DNA of 64,000 nt, taken from contig NZ_JAUSWJ010000001.1 of the NCBI RefSeq assembly GCF_030815145.1, forward strand, positions 3,896,501 through 3,960,500. Reading direction: 5' to 3'. The DNA is from Kaistia geumhonensis. Lineage in GTDB: Bacteria; Pseudomonadota; Alphaproteobacteria; Rhizobiales; Kaistiaceae. Positions within the stretch are counted from its first letter, which is position 1. Each line of letters begins with the position of its first letter. This document shows, one piece after another, positions 44,374 to 53,825 of the stretch. Under the pieces are notes generated by a model. That model saw only the letters and a list, made by a program, of their open reading frames with translations, was not told the origin of the DNA and did no database searches. A program made the translations under genes and the position numbers.

Positions 44374-45906
44374 TCAGCCATGGCCGGCCTCGCGAGGCGC
44401 GGCCTCGCCCTCTGCGTCATGGATATGGGCCATGATCGCCTGGCTCATCGCCTCGTAGCGGCGCGTGTTCTCGATCTCGCCGCGGATCGCGAAATCCTTC
44501 ATCACGAGGATGCGGTCGGCGAGCGTGATCATCTCCGGCATGTCGCTCGAAATGAGCAGTACCGAGACGCCCGAGCGTGTGATCTCGCCTATGAGTTCGT
44601 GGATCGCCGTCTTTGTCTTGATGTCGATGCCGACGGTGGGTTCGTCGATGATGAGGATGTCGACGCCGGCTGCGAGCCATTTCGCGATCGACACCTTCTG
44701 CTGATTGCCGCCGGACAGCTTGCCGACGGCCTGCTCGATCGACGGCGCCTTGACCTCGAGCCGCTGCGCCAGCGGGACGGCGACCCGGCGCTCGCCGGCC
44801 CGGCTGATGAGGCCGAGGCGGCCGGCGATCCGCCGCCAGATCGGAATGACGATGTTGGAGCGGATCGGATGGGCGAGGATCAGGCCCTCGGCCTTGCGAT
44901 CCTCCGAGATATAGCCGAGGCGGTGGCGGCGGATCGCCTCCGGCACGCTGCCGATCGAGACCTTCTCGCCGCGCAGGACGACCCCGCCGGACAGGATGCG
45001 GGCGTCGCCGATCAGCGCCCGGGCGAGTTCGGTTCTGCCGGCGCCGACGAGACCGTAGAGGCCGAGGATCTCGCCCTTGCGCAGGGTGAAGCTGACATCG
45101 CGGTGGCCGAGGCTGGTGGCGATGGCGCGCGCCTCCAGCACAGGCTTCGCCCCCTCCAGCCGCCGTTCGCCGATCTCGGCCACGCGTTCCTCGCGGCCGA
45201 TCATGGCCGAGACGATGCGGCCGCGGCCCATGGTGGCGATCGGCTCGCCCGCGGCCGCGACGCGGCCGTCTCGCAGCACCGTCACGCGGTCGCAGATCGA
45301 CACGACCTCTTCCAGCTTGTGGCTGACGAAGACGATCGCCTTGCCCTCGTCGCGCAGGCGCCGCAGCACGGCGAACAGCGCTTCGGTCTCGTGGCCGGTG
45401 ATCGAGGCGGTCGGCTCGTCGAGCAGCAGCACGCCCGTTTCCAGCGACAGCGCCTTGGCGATCTCGACGATCTGCATCTGCGCGACCGAGAGGCGGCGCA
45501 CCTCGGTATGGGTGTCGATCGAGGGATCGATCATGTCGAGGAAGCGGCGCGCCTCGCGGTGCACGGCGCCGTAGTCGATGAGGCCGCCCTTGGTCGGAAG
45601 CCGCTCGATGACGATGTTCTCGCCCACGGTGAAGCGCGGGATGAGGTTGCGCTCCTGGTGCACGGCGCTGATGCCGGCGGCGATCGCGTCGCGCGGCGAG
45701 GAGAAGGCGACCTCCTTGCCGTCGACGAGCAGGCGGCCGCGATCGGGCTTGTAGAGGCCGGTGATGATCTTGATGAGCGTCGACTTGCCGGCGCCGTTCT
45801 CGCCCATCAGCGCATGGATCTCGCCGGGGCGGATGGTGAACGAGACGCCGTCCAGCGCCGTGACGCCGGGGAAGCTCTTGCCGATATCCTCGATGGAAAG
45901 CTGCAT
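44374..45906 (-). CDS. ribose-type ABC transporter tandem ATPase (system 2)
   Basis: A 510-residue RbsA-like protein. Domain 1: Walker A GENGAGKST, signature LSVAQMQIVEIAKAL, Walker B LLLDEPTASI. Domain 2: degenerate Walker A GLVGAGRTE, signature [15 protein letters not shown], Walker B ILIIDEPTVGID. This is the textbook layout with a full DE in both Walker B sites, unlike system 1. Start ATG 45904-45906 overlaps the upstream permease stop by one base. The substrate remains unknown. Confidence 0.93.
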   Translation of the reverse strand: MQLSIEDIGKSFPGVTALDGVSFTIRPGEIHALMGENGAGKSTLIKIITGLYKPDRGRLLVDGKEVAFSSPRDAIAAGISAVHQERNLIPRFTVGENIVIERLPTKGGLIDYGAVHREARRFLDMIDPSIDTHTEVRRLSVAQMQIVEIAKALSLETGVLLLDEPTASITGHETEALFAVLRRLRDEGKAIVFVSHKLEEVVSICDRVTVLRDGRVAAAGEPIATMGRGRIVSAMIGREERVAEIGERRLEGAKPVLEARAIATSLGHRDVSFTLRKGEILGLYGLVGAGRTELARALIGDARILSGGVVLRGEKVSIGSVPEAIRRHRLGYISEDRKAEGLILAHPIRSNIVIPIWRRIAGRLGLISRAGERRVAVPLAQRLEVKAPSIEQAVGKLSGGNQQKVSIAKWLAAGVDILIIDEPTVGIDIKTKTAIHELIGEITRSGVSVLLISSDMPEMITLADRILVMKDFAIRGEIENTRRYEAMSQAIMAHIHDAEGEAAPREAGHG

Positions 45907-46862
45907 CAGCTGCGCTCCGCCCTGAGCGCGCGCGCCCGGTTGAGCCCGACGGCGGCGAGGATCAGTGCGCCCAGCATGAACTGCACCCAGTAGGGGTCGA
46001 CCTTCGCCAGCACCATGCCGTTCTGGATGAGGACGATCAGGACCACCGCGAGCGCGGTGGACGCGACGGAAATGTGGCCACCGGTGAGCGCCGCGCCGCC
46101 GATGATCGGCGCCGCGAAGGACATCAGCAGCCAGTCGGCGCCGATGGTCGGCTGTGCGGATCCGAGCTGCGCGACGGCGAGGATGGCGCCGACCGCGGAG
46201 AGGAGGCCCGACAGCGTATGCGCCAGCACCACGATCCGGTCCTTCGGGATGCCCGAGAGTTCCGCCGCATGCGGATTGCCGCCGACCGCCAGCAACTGCC
46301 GGCCCGGAATGGTGCGGGCGAGGAAGAGGCCGAGCGCAAGCGCGACGATGACCGGCGGGATGAGCAGATAGGGGAACGCGGAGAAGCGTGCCGATCCGAA
46401 CGCCACGAAGGCGGCGGGCATGTCGTAGAAGGGCACCGATTCCGTGATGCCGAGATTGATGCCGGTGAAGGCCGAGGCGGTGGCGAGCGTGATGATGAAG
46501 CCGTTGATGCCGGTCCGGACCGTCAGCAGGCCGTTGGCGAGCCCGCCCGCCGCGCCGACGAGGAGGCCCGCGAGAATGGCGACGGGGATCGGCAGGCCGA
46601 GCTTCTCCATCATGCCCCCGACGAGCACGGCGACCAGCCCGCCCAGCGCGCCGATCGAGAGATTGAGCTGCCCCACGGCCAGCGTCAGCATCTGCGCGAA
46701 GGCAACGACGAGGACCACGCAGAACGAGCGCAGCATCACATAGACGTTGAACTCGGTCAGGAAGGCGGGCGAGGTCAGCGCGAGGCCGATGGTTCCGGCG
46801 ATGATCGCCGCGGCGAGCGCCGACCACTCCTTGGCGAGAATGCGGTCGAAGAGAGATATCAT
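45906..46862 (-). CDS. ribose-type ABC transporter permease (system 2, second)
   Basis: A 318-residue permease of the RbsC class with about nine membrane helices. QMLTLAVGQLNLSIGALGGLVA is the RbsC hallmark, and VGGNPHAAELSGIPKDRIVV is the ATPase-contact loop; later AAPIIGGAALTGGHISVASTALA. Start ATG 46862 (MISLFDRILAKEW) overlaps the first permease stop by four bases. It pairs with the other permease to form the channel. Confidence 0.9.
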   Translation of the reverse strand: MISLFDRILAKEWSALAAAIIAGTIGLALTSPAFLTEFNVYVMLRSFCVVLVVAFAQMLTLAVGQLNLSIGALGGLVAVLVGGMMEKLGLPIPVAILAGLLVGAAGGLANGLLTVRTGINGFIITLATASAFTGINLGITESVPFYDMPAAFVAFGSARFSAFPYLLIPPVIVALALGLFLARTIPGRQLLAVGGNPHAAELSGIPKDRIVVLAHTLSGLLSAVGAILAVAQLGSAQPTIGADWLLMSFAAPIIGGAALTGGHISVASTALAVVLIVLIQNGMVLAKVDPYWVQFMLGALILAAVGLNRARALRAERS

Positions 46863-47866
46863 GCGCGACGTCCGAGGCTGCGCCGCTCGGCATGGACGCT
46901 GCGATAGCGATCGAGCATCACGGCGAGGAGCAGGATGAGGCCGAGGAAGAGCTGCAGCCAGAAATTGCCGATCTGCATCACGAGAAGGCCGCTGCGGATG
47001 GTGGTGACGAGCAGCGCGCCGAGAATGGTTCCGATGACGGAGACATAGCCGCCGGAGAGCAGCGTTCCGCCCAGCACCGGCGCGAGGAAGGAGGGAAGCA
47101 GCCAGTCCTGGCCGATCGAGGGCATCGCGGCGCCGAGGCGGAAGAGCAGCATCAGGCCGGCGGCTGCGGCCAGCAGGCCGGAGAGCATATGCGCGACGAT
47201 GATCGCCCGGCCGACCGGAACGCCGGAAAGCTCGGCCGCGCGCGCATTGGCTCCGGCGGCGAGGATCTCTCGGCCGAGCGCCGTGAAGCGGAAGAGCACG
47301 ACCAGCGCGGCGCCTATGGCCAGCGCGATCACCATCAGCGGCGAGACGAAACCCCATTTCATGCGGCCGAAGGCGGCGACCTCGGGTGGCAGCGTGTTGA
47401 AGGTCACGGCCTTGGAGAGAATCAGCATGGCGCCGAGGAAGAGGCTGGCGCTCGCCAGCGTGATGATGAAGGCGTTGACGCCGGAGCGCACGATGGCGAA
47501 GCCGTTGAGGAAGCCGAGCAGCGCACCGAGGCCGAGGCCGGCGGCGAGCGCGATGGGCAGCGGAAAGCCCAGCTCCTGCATCAGCCAGCCGGCGAGCATC
47601 ACCGAGCAGACGCCGATCGAGCCGATAGCGAGATTCATGCCGCCGGTCGCCAGGACGACCATGGTCGAGAAGCCGACCACGATGTCGATGGCCAGCGATC
47701 GCGACAGCGCGAACAGGTTGAACGACGAGACGAAGCCCGGCGCGTAGCTCGTGAAACCGATCCAGAACAGGACGATGATCGCGGCGAGCCCGATCAGGTT
47801 GGAGTTCTCGGCCAGCAGGCCCGCGAGGGGATTGCGGCGATCCTCCGATGTGGCGGAAAGGGTCAT
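46859..47866 (-). CDS. ribose-type ABC transporter permease (system 2, first)
   Basis: A 335-residue permease. GFSTMVVLATGGMNLAIGSIG is the conserved loop; AAGANARAAELSGVPVGRAIIV contacts the ATPase; LAPVLGGTLLSGGYVSVIGTI follows. About nine helices after a 25-residue cytoplasmic N-terminus. ATG 47866 (MTLSATSEDRR) was chosen; a GTG at 47908 has AGGAG only two bases away, too near. A 237-base gap with hairpins separates it from the binding-protein gene, so expression may be tuned between them. Confidence 0.88.
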   Translation of the reverse strand: MTLSATSEDRRNPLAGLLAENSNLIGLAAIIVLFWIGFTSYAPGFVSSFNLFALSRSLAIDIVVGFSTMVVLATGGMNLAIGSIGVCSVMLAGWLMQELGFPLPIALAAGLGLGALLGFLNGFAIVRSGVNAFIITLASASLFLGAMLILSKAVTFNTLPPEVAAFGRMKWGFVSPLMVIALAIGAALVVLFRFTALGREILAAGANARAAELSGVPVGRAIIVAHMLSGLLAAAAGLMLLFRLGAAMPSIGQDWLLPSFLAPVLGGTLLSGGYVSVIGTILGALLVTTIRSGLLVMQIGNFWLQLFLGLILLLAVMLDRYRSVHAERRSLGRRA

Positions 47867-48070
47867 GGCTGCACCGTTGTGGCTGGCATCGCAGGTCGGC
47901 GTCACCACTCCTCAAGGGAGAAGTGTTGACGCGGAGCCGGCGGGAGAGGGTTCAGGGAACGATCCGGAGAGGCCTCAAGCCCTCATCCGAACCTTTGATC
48001 CGGCCTCTCCCTCTGGGAGATGCCGAAGACAGACCCTCCGCCGCTCGTGGACAGTGTCGGGTGTCGGGCC

Positions 48071-48092
48071 GCCGCGGACAGTCGTCCGCGGC
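48071..48092 (-). terminator. intercistronic hairpin after the binding-protein gene
   Basis: GCCGCGGAC/GTCCGCGGC (9 bp) with loop AGTC just after the stop of the binding-protein gene (48104). There is no U-tract, so it is more likely an mRNA-stabilising or partial-attenuation hairpin that lets the binding protein be made in excess. The rest of the gap (47867-48070) has further short inverted repeats such as CTCCC-TCT-GGGAG near 48010. Confidence 0.45.
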
Positions 48093-48103
48093 CGCCAGTC
48101 GCC

Positions 48104-49144
48104 TTACTTGCAGGCGAGGTACTTGTCCTTGAACGTCGACTGGATCTCGCCGGTCAGCTTCTTCAGGTCGGCGCCGTAGCTTTCGAGGTTGGAGGCGCTG
48201 ATGAGGAGCGTGCCGGAGTCGATGAAATGCGCGGTCTGGGGCGTCTTGATCCAGGGCGCATCGTCCTTCACCGTGCAGGTGCCGCTCGCCAGAAGGTCGA
48301 GCACATAGGCGCCGACATAGCCCTGGCCATAGGGGTTCTGGGCCATGGTGCCGGCGACGAAGCCGTCCTTGATGCCGTCGAGCACGATCTTATCGTCATC
48401 GATGCCGACGAGCTTGATGCGCTTGTCGCCGAGATTGCGCAGCGACTTCGCCGCCACGACGGACGGGATGTAGGCCGTCGCGATCAGGCCGTCGATCTGG
48501 TCCTTCTGCGCGCCGAGCAGGGCGTTGATCTTCTGGTCTGCCGCTTCCTGCGCGTCTGTGTCGGTGATGTGCTGGACGAGCGAAACGGCGCCATTCGTCT
48601 CGCCGACCGCCTTCTCGACGGCTTCCATGCGCAGCTTGGTGTTCGGATCGACCAGGAGACCGGCGAGATGCACGATCTTGCCCTTGCCACCCATCGACTC
48701 GATCAGCGCCTTGGTGCCGAGATAGGCCGAATTATAGACGTCGGTGCCGAGGCAGAAGGCGACCTTGGTCGGGTCCTGGCTGCAGCCGGCGAGCGCGGCC
48801 GACGGGATGTTGTTCGAGGCGAGTTCCTCGACGGTCGTGTTGATGCCGACCGCGTCGCCCGGGAAGATGCCGAAGGCGTTGTAACCCTGGCTGACGAGGC
48901 TCTCGATCAGCTCGGTCTGCAGGTTCAGCTTCCACTCGGCCGGAACCTTGAAGTCGACCGCGGCGATGCCGAAGTCCTTCTTGGCGTCGGCGGCTGCCTG
49001 CTCCCAGGGTGCGAAATAGGGATGCGGACCGCCGGGGATGAGGGCGATCTTGTTGTCGGATGCATGCGCCGCGGCAAGTCCCAGCAGGGTTGCGGCGATC
49101 ATCGGCAGGGCGCGCGCAGCGACGCCCGTGAAGCGCTTCGTCAT
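48104..49144 (-). CDS. periplasmic substrate-binding protein, ribose family (system 2)
   Basis: A 346-residue exported binding protein. Signal peptide MTKRFTGVAARALPMIAATL (cut after AHA near residue 28). Mature part: DNKIALIPGGPHPYFAPWEQ, LVSQGYNAFGIFPGDAVGINTTVEEL, VHLAGLLVDPNTKLRMEAVEK, GLIATAYIPSVVAAKSLRNLG and LVGIDDDKIVLDGIKDG, the RbsB/PF13407 pattern. The ligand is unknown. GGGAGG six bases upstream fixes the start. First gene of the operon reading leftward to the double-winged-helix regulator. Confidence 0.9.
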   Translation of the reverse strand: MTKRFTGVAARALPMIAATLLGLAAAHASDNKIALIPGGPHPYFAPWEQAAADAKKDFGIAAVDFKVPAEWKLNLQTELIESLVSQGYNAFGIFPGDAVGINTTVEELASNNIPSAALAGCSQDPTKVAFCLGTDVYNSAYLGTKALIESMGGKGKIVHLAGLLVDPNTKLRMEAVEKAVGETNGAVSLVQHITDTDAQEAADQKINALLGAQKDQIDGLIATAYIPSVVAAKSLRNLGDKRIKLVGIDDDKIVLDGIKDGFVAGTMAQNPYGQGYVGAYVLDLLASGTCTVKDDAPWIKTPQTAHFIDSGTLLISASNLESYGADLKKLTGEIQSTFKDKYLACK

Positions 49145-49264
49145 TGATTTCCTCCCTCGTGCGGAGCGGCTCTCCTCAGCCGTTTTCCGCATCGCTGAAG
49201 GCGTAACACGAACGGATATCGCGTGCAATGTGCGTTTTCGAGCGGAACGGTCTCCGCGCAACGG

Positions 49265-49288
49265 AAAAGGGGCGGCCGAAGCCGCCCC
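49265..49288 (-). terminator. terminator of the 300-residue membrane protein gene
   Basis: GGGGCGGC/GCCGCCCC (8 bp, 49269-49276 with 49281-49288), loop CGAA (TTCG on the minus strand), followed on the minus strand by TTTTCCG. It ends the gene at 49316-50218. Confidence 0.7.
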
Positions 49289-49315
49289 CTTCAGAATGCG
49301 TCGCGAAGCGATCCG

Positions 49316-50218
49316 TCAGGTCGTGGACGGGACGTCCTCGTCGCGCAATTTGCCGGCGAGGGCGGCAGCGACCGCGCTGATGAAGGCGCCGATCACGAGA
49401 GCGAGAAAGCCGAGCAGCATCGTCGTCGAAGCGGCCTTGCGAGCGGCGTCGGCAGCTTCCTTGGCCTGCGTCTTGGCAGTCTCGACGGCGGCGAGCATGT
49501 CGTTGACGCGCTTCTCGGCGTCAGCGACCGGGATACCGGTACGGCTGGCGACGAGCTGCGCCAGATAGGTCTTGTCGGCATCGGGCATTTCGCCGCTGGC
49601 GATGCCGGATGCCACGATCCGGAGCGCCTCGCCACGAGCGTCGGCCGCGCCGGCCGGAGCAGGCTGGGCAGGCGGCAGCTGGTCGGCGATCGGGCGGAAC
49701 AGCGTGTCGACCAGATAGCCGGCGGGATCGGCACCATTGGCCGAGGCAGCGCCGACGCCGGCGCTCGCCGTCTGGGCGGCACCCGAGATGATCGAACCCG
49801 CGGCCTTCACGCCGGTCGAGACGGTGCCGACGGCGACCGACGACAGGAACAGGGCTGCGATGATCGTCGCGACGCACCAGGCGAGGAAGCCGTGCGCGGT
49901 ATCGCGGAAGAACACCTCGTCGGTATGGACGCCGACCCAGCGCGTGCGCAGCCGGCCGGTGATGTAGCCTCCGAGCGCCGAGGCGACCCACTGGACGATC
50001 ACGAGCCAGATGGCAGCGGAGATCGCGAAGGTGCCTGCGGCGACCCCGGCATTCGCCCAGGGCGACACCGCGGCGAAGCCGAGGCCGGAGCCGAGCACGA
50101 ACATTGCCAGGGAAACCGCCGCCGCTACGGCCGCGCCCGCGAAGACGGCGCCCCACGAAATGGCAGACTGCGAAGATTCAGGCGCGGCGACGGGGACGGG
50201 AGAAGCGATGACGGTCAT
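49316..50218 (-). CDS. four-helix membrane protein, hypothetical
   Basis: A 300-residue protein with three N-terminal membrane segments (about 22-46, 58-82, 108-132), an Ala/Gly-rich loop and charged region (about 140-260, including KTQAKEAADAARKAAS that could form a helix rich in Ala, Lys and Glu) and a final membrane segment (about 268-290). No family recognised with certainty; similar Rhizobiales proteins are called simply membrane proteins. ATG 50218 has GGGAG six bases upstream. It follows the 25-residue gene by 11 bases, so the two are likely co-expressed. Confidence 0.7.
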   Translation of the reverse strand: MTVIASPVPVAAPESSQSAISWGAVFAGAAVAAAVSLAMFVLGSGLGFAAVSPWANAGVAAGTFAISAAIWLVIVQWVASALGGYITGRLRTRWVGVHTDEVFFRDTAHGFLAWCVATIIAALFLSSVAVGTVSTGVKAAGSIISGAAQTASAGVGAASANGADPAGYLVDTLFRPIADQLPPAQPAPAGAADARGEALRIVASGIASGEMPDADKTYLAQLVASRTGIPVADAEKRVNDMLAAVETAKTQAKEAADAARKAASTTMLLGFLALVIGAFISAVAAALAGKLRDEDVPSTT

Positions 50219-50229
50219 GTCTTCTCCCT

Positions 50230-50307
50230 TCAATGCCAGAAGATCGCGAGCAGGATGATGATCGGGATCGGAACGCCGAGCAGCCAGAGGAGAATTGAAC
50301 GGCCCAT
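50230..50307 (-). CDS. 25-residue conserved-looking membrane peptide
   Basis: From ATG 50305-50307: MGRSILLWLLGVPIPIIILL then AIFWH and stop. The whole peptide is one membrane span with a basic start. GGAGG is nine bases upstream, a strong site. Short proteins of this style are, in my recollection, common in Rhizobiales ahead of small membrane-protein genes, but no function is known. It sits directly ahead of the 300-residue membrane protein. Confidence 0.6.
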   Translation of the reverse strand: MGRSILLWLLGVPIPIIILLAIFWH

Positions 50308-50387
50308 TTTACTTTGCCTCCGCAGCATGGGTTGAACTGCGCACACAACTTCGCCGGAGCCGCCTTGGTTCCGAGGGCACCAAAGCG

Positions 50388-50409
50388 AAGGGGCGCCGAA
50401 GCGCCCCTT
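50388..50409 (-). terminator. dctA terminator
   Basis: AAGGGGCGC/GCGCCCCTT (9 bp), loop CGAA (TTCG on the minus strand). On the minus strand it is followed by CGCTTTGG, a weak T-tract. It lies 29-50 bases after the dctA stop at 50438. Confidence 0.6.
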
Positions 50410-50437
50410 GCCGATATCTCGAACACGCCCGCGCGGC

Positions 50438-51778
50438 TCACTCTGCCGCGACGAGGACGCCCTCCGGCTCCTCCTCGAGATCCGCCGTCGCCTCGCCGTT
50501 CAGCGCTGCCGCGAGGCGCGTGGTATCCAGTTCGCCCTCCCAGCGGGCCACGACCAGCGTCGCCACCGCATTGCCGATGAAGTTGGTGAGCGCGCGGCAT
50601 TCCGACATGAAGCGGTCGACGCCGAGGATGAGCGCCATGCCGGCGACCGGCACGCTCGGCACGACGGACAGCGTCGCGGCCAGCGTGATGAAGCCGGCGC
50701 CGGTGATGCCCGCCGCGCCCTTGGACGAGAGCATGGCGACGAGCAGCAGCAACACCTGCTGCTCCAGCGACAGATGCGTGTTGGTCGCCTGCGCGATGAA
50801 CAGCGCCGCCAGTGTCATGTAGATGTTGGTGCCGTCGAGATTGAAGGAATAGCCGGTCGGGACGACGAGGCCGACGACCGAGCGCTTCGCGCCGGCCTTC
50901 TCCATCTTGTCCATAAGCGAGGGCAGGGCCGCCTCCGACGAGGACGTGCCGAGCACCAGCAGCAGTTCCTCCTTGAGGTAGCGGATGAGCTTCAGGATCG
51001 AGAAGCCGTTGTAGCGGGCGACGGCGCCAAGCACGACCAGCACGAAGAGGAGCGCCGTGACGTAGAAGGTGCCGACGAGGAAGGCGAGGTTCACGACCGA
51101 GCCGATGCCGTATTTGCCGATCGTGAAGGCCATGGCGCCGAACGCGCCGATCGGGGCCGCCTTCATCAGGATCGCGACGAGGCGGAAGATCGGAACCGTC
51201 ACCGCGGTCAGGAAGCGCGTCACCGGCTCGCCGGCCTCGCCGACCATGGCGAGGGCGATGCCGAACAGGACCGCGATGAACAGCACCTGCAGGATGTCGC
51301 CCGAGGCGAGCGCATCGATCATCGTCACCGGGATGATGTTCATCAGGAAGCCGACGATCGTCTGGTCGTGCGCCTTCTCGGCGAAGGTCTGCACGGCGGC
51401 CGGGTCGAGGCTGGCCGGATCGACATTGAAGCCGGCGCCCGGCTGGACGACATTCGCCACGACGAGGCCGATCGCCAGCGCCAGGGTCGAGAAGGTGATG
51501 AAATACGCCATCGCCTTGCCGACGACGCGGCCGACCTTCCTGAGATCGTGCATCGAGGCGATGCCGGTCGTCACCGTGAGGAAGATGACCGGAGCGATGA
51601 TCATTTTGACGAGCTTGATGAAGGCGTCGCCGAGCGGCTTCAGCGCCGTCCCGAGCTCGGGATAGAAATGCCCGAGCGCGATGCCGAGGGCGATCGCGGT
51701 GAGGACCTGGACATAGAGCTGGGCGTAGAGCGGTTTGCGCTGCGTCTCGTGGGCGCCCGGCGCGGTGATGACGGCCAT
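50438..51778 (-). CDS. dctA: C4-dicarboxylate:cation symporter DctA
   Basis: A 446-residue inner-membrane transporter of the DAACS family that takes up succinate, fumarate and malate. Signature stretches are [20 protein letters not shown] (reentrant loop 1, serine-rich), [25 protein letters not shown] and [22 protein letters not shown]. The start ATG 51778 has GGGGAG about 9 bases upstream. Divergent from dctBD; a sigma-54 promoter lies at 51889-51903. In rhizobia the transporter fuels symbiotic nitrogen fixation; here only dicarboxylate use can be inferred. Confidence 0.96.
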   Translation of the reverse strand: MAVITAPGAHETQRKPLYAQLYVQVLTAIALGIALGHFYPELGTALKPLGDAFIKLVKMIIAPVIFLTVTTGIASMHDLRKVGRVVGKAMAYFITFSTLALAIGLVVANVVQPGAGFNVDPASLDPAAVQTFAEKAHDQTIVGFLMNIIPVTMIDALASGDILQVLFIAVLFGIALAMVGEAGEPVTRFLTAVTVPIFRLVAILMKAAPIGAFGAMAFTIGKYGIGSVVNLAFLVGTFYVTALLFVLVVLGAVARYNGFSILKLIRYLKEELLLVLGTSSSEAALPSLMDKMEKAGAKRSVVGLVVPTGYSFNLDGTNIYMTLAALFIAQATNTHLSLEQQVLLLLVAMLSSKGAAGITGAGFITLAATLSVVPSVPVAGMALILGVDRFMSECRALTNFIGNAVATLVVARWEGELDTTRLAAALNGEATADLEEEPEGVLVAAE

Positions 51779-51888
51779 TGAGGTTCTCCCCTCCTCGAAA
51801 CCCGGGCGAGACGCGTGATCCGGGCCTATCCTCCACCGGCGCTCCGGCACGATTTCCGCACGGGCGCCGCGTCTCGGGGAAAGGAGGC

Positions 51889-51903
51889 GCAACCGCCGTG
51901 CCA
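51889..51903 (-). promoter_or_regulatory. sigma-54 promoter of dctA
   Basis: On the minus strand TGGCACG-N4-TTGC, a full match to the -24/-12 consensus. Transcription should start near 51877, leaving about a 100-base leader before the dctA ATG. It fits with DctD being a sigma-54 activator encoded next door. Confidence 0.85.
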
Positions 51904-51988
51904 AGAGGGAAAATCGGCAGTTTTACGCCATTTCTCCGTCCCTGGCCGCTCGAATGAATGCGATATGCCGCACGCGATGCGTTGCGCT

Positions 51989-52004
51989 GTGCGGAATTCC
52001 GCAC
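51989..52004. promoter_or_regulatory. 16-bp palindrome, likely DctD upstream activator site
   Basis: GTGCGGAATTCCGCAC, a perfect palindrome 86 bases upstream of the dctA -24 box and 12 bases before the dctB ATG. The position suits an enhancer for DctD. A related sequence, GTGCGGAAATCGTGCC on the minus strand, is at 51847-51862 inside the dctA leader. The match to DctD sites is by recollection of their TGCGGA-type symmetry; binding is inferred. Confidence 0.65.
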
Positions 52005-52016
52005 TAGCCTTTTTTT

Positions 52017-53825
52017 ATGACCCTGATCGCCGCGCGATCCGCCGTGCCGCCGCAGCAGCGCCGCCTGACGCTGGCCGCGCTGCTGGCCGTCGCGCTCGTT
52101 GTCGTCGCCGGCATCCTGGTCAGCGCCGAGCGCTATGGGCGACGCGTCGCCGTCGGCGCGCTCGACGCACGGGCCGCCGCGGCTCTGCCGCTGGCCAACG
52201 CCGCGCTCGCTGGCGAAATCTCCAAGCAGCAACTGCTCGCGGCCGTCCTCGCCGAGGACAGCGACGTCCGCGCGCTTCTCGCCACGCCTGACGCGGCGTC
52301 GGCGCGGACGATCGGCGCCAAGCTGAAGGCGCTCGCGGCCGATGCCGGCTCGAGCGTCCTCTACGTGATCGGGCGCGATGGGGTGACGGTCGCTGCGTCC
52401 AACTTCGACGCCCCCGACAGCTTCGTCGGCAGCGACTACGCCTTCCGCAGCTATTTCTCGCACGCCATGGCAACCGGTCGCGGCTTCCAGTACGGGCTCG
52501 GCACGGTGAGCCGGCGGCCGGGCCTCTATCTCTCGCACCGGGTCGATGGTCCGGACGGCCCGGCCGGCGTCGTCGTCGTCAAGGCGGAACTCGGCCGTGT
52601 CGAGGCCAACTGGCACGACAGCGGCTATACCGTCTTCGCCAGCGACGGCGCCGGCGTCGTGCTCGCCACCAGCCGGCCGGACTGGCGCTTCGCGACGCTC
52701 GCGCCCCTCCCGGACGAGGACGCCACGCGTGCGGCGCTCCAGATCGGCGACCTGCCGCTGCGGCCGCTTCCGCTCCGCTCCGATTCCGACGGGCTCATGA
52801 CGGCGCCGGCAGGGGGCGGGACCGTGAGCTTCGCCCCGGCAAGCGGCCCCGTCGGCGAGGTCGCGCCCGGCTGGCGGCTGACGGTCCTCATTCCCGCCGA
52901 TGCCGCGATCGCCGCTTCGGTCAGGCTGGCGCTCTTCGTCACCATCGCCGCGCTGCTGCTCGCGGCCGGCATCGGCGTCGCCATCGAGCGGCGTCGCCGG
53001 TCCGTGCGGCGCCGGCAGTTGGCGCTGTCGCAGATGAACGCCGAGCTCGAGCGCCGCGTTGCCGAGCGCACCGCTGCGCTTGCAGCGGAGATGGAAGGCC
53101 GCGAGGCGGCGGAGGGGCGGGTGCGGCGCCTTCGCGACGAGCTCGCGCAGGCCAACCGCCTCTCGATCCTCGGACAGATCGCGGCCGGCGTCGCGCATGA
53201 GGTCAACCAGCCGCTCGCCGCCATCCGCACTTATGCCGACAATGCCGCGCGCCTCCTCGATGCCGGGAAGGGCGAGAGCGTTCGTGACAATCTCGGTGCC
53301 ATCGCCCGCGTCACCGAACGGATCGGCGAGATCACCGGCTCGCTTCGCAGTTTCGCGCGCCGCGCCGCCGGCTCGGCCGGTCCGGTGGCGCTCGACGACG
53401 CCATCGACGGCGCGCTGTCGCTCCTTGCCGGGCGCATCCGCGACAGCGGCGTCGTGATGACCCGCACGCGAGGCGAGGGCGCGGCGGTGGTCAGCGCGAG
53501 CCGCATCCGCCTCGAGCAGATCATCGTCAACCTGCTCCAGAACGCACTCGATGCTCTGAAAGGCCGAAGCGACGGACGGATCGCGATCGCCGTCGAGCGC
53601 GCGGGCGACACGGTCAGCCTCCGCGTTGCCGACAACGGGTCGGGGATCGCGCCCGAAGTCGCGGATACGCTCTTCATGCCCTTCATCACCACCAAGGAAG
53701 CCGGGCTCGGGCTCGGGCTCGTCATCTCGGCCGAGATTGCGCGCGAGCTCGGCGGCACCCTCCGGCTCGGCGATCAGGGCGGGCCGGGGGCCGTCTTCGT
53801 GCTCGAACTTCCGTGTGCGCCATGA
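52017..53825 (+). CDS. dctB: C4-dicarboxylate sensor kinase DctB
   Basis: 602 residues: membrane helix 1 (about 17-37), a large periplasmic double-PAS (dCache) domain (38-300) with [37 protein letters not shown], the usual dicarboxylate-binding stretch, helix 2 ([20 protein letters not shown]), coiled coil ([20 protein letters not shown]), dimerisation domain with [19 protein letters not shown] (His394) and ATPase with [16 protein letters not shown] and [10 protein letters not shown] 52017 directly follows a run of seven T and lacks a ribosome site, so translation may be leaderless or the true start is inside. Overlaps dctD by four bases. Confidence 0.95.
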   Translation: MTLIAARSAVPPQQRRLTLAALLAVALVVVAGILVSAERYGRRVAVGALDARAAAALPLANAALAGEISKQQLLAAVLAEDSDVRALLATPDAASARTIGAKLKALAADAGSSVLYVIGRDGVTVAASNFDAPDSFVGSDYAFRSYFSHAMATGRGFQYGLGTVSRRPGLYLSHRVDGPDGPAGVVVVKAELGRVEANWHDSGYTVFASDGAGVVLATSRPDWRFATLAPLPDEDATRAALQIGDLPLRPLPLRSDSDGLMTAPAGGGTVSFAPASGPVGEVAPGWRLTVLIPADAAIAASVRLALFVTIAALLLAAGIGVAIERRRRSVRRRQLALSQMNAELERRVAERTAALAAEMEGREAAEGRVRRLRDELAQANRLSILGQIAAGVAHEVNQPLAAIRTYADNAARLLDAGKGESVRDNLGAIARVTERIGEITGSLRSFARRAAGSAGPVALDDAIDGALSLLAGRIRDSGVVMTRTRGEGAAVVSASRIRLEQIIVNLLQNALDALKGRSDGRIAIAVERAGDTVSLRVADNGSGIAPEVADTLFMPFITTKEAGLGLGLVISAEIARELGGTLRLGDQGGPGAVFVLELPCAP

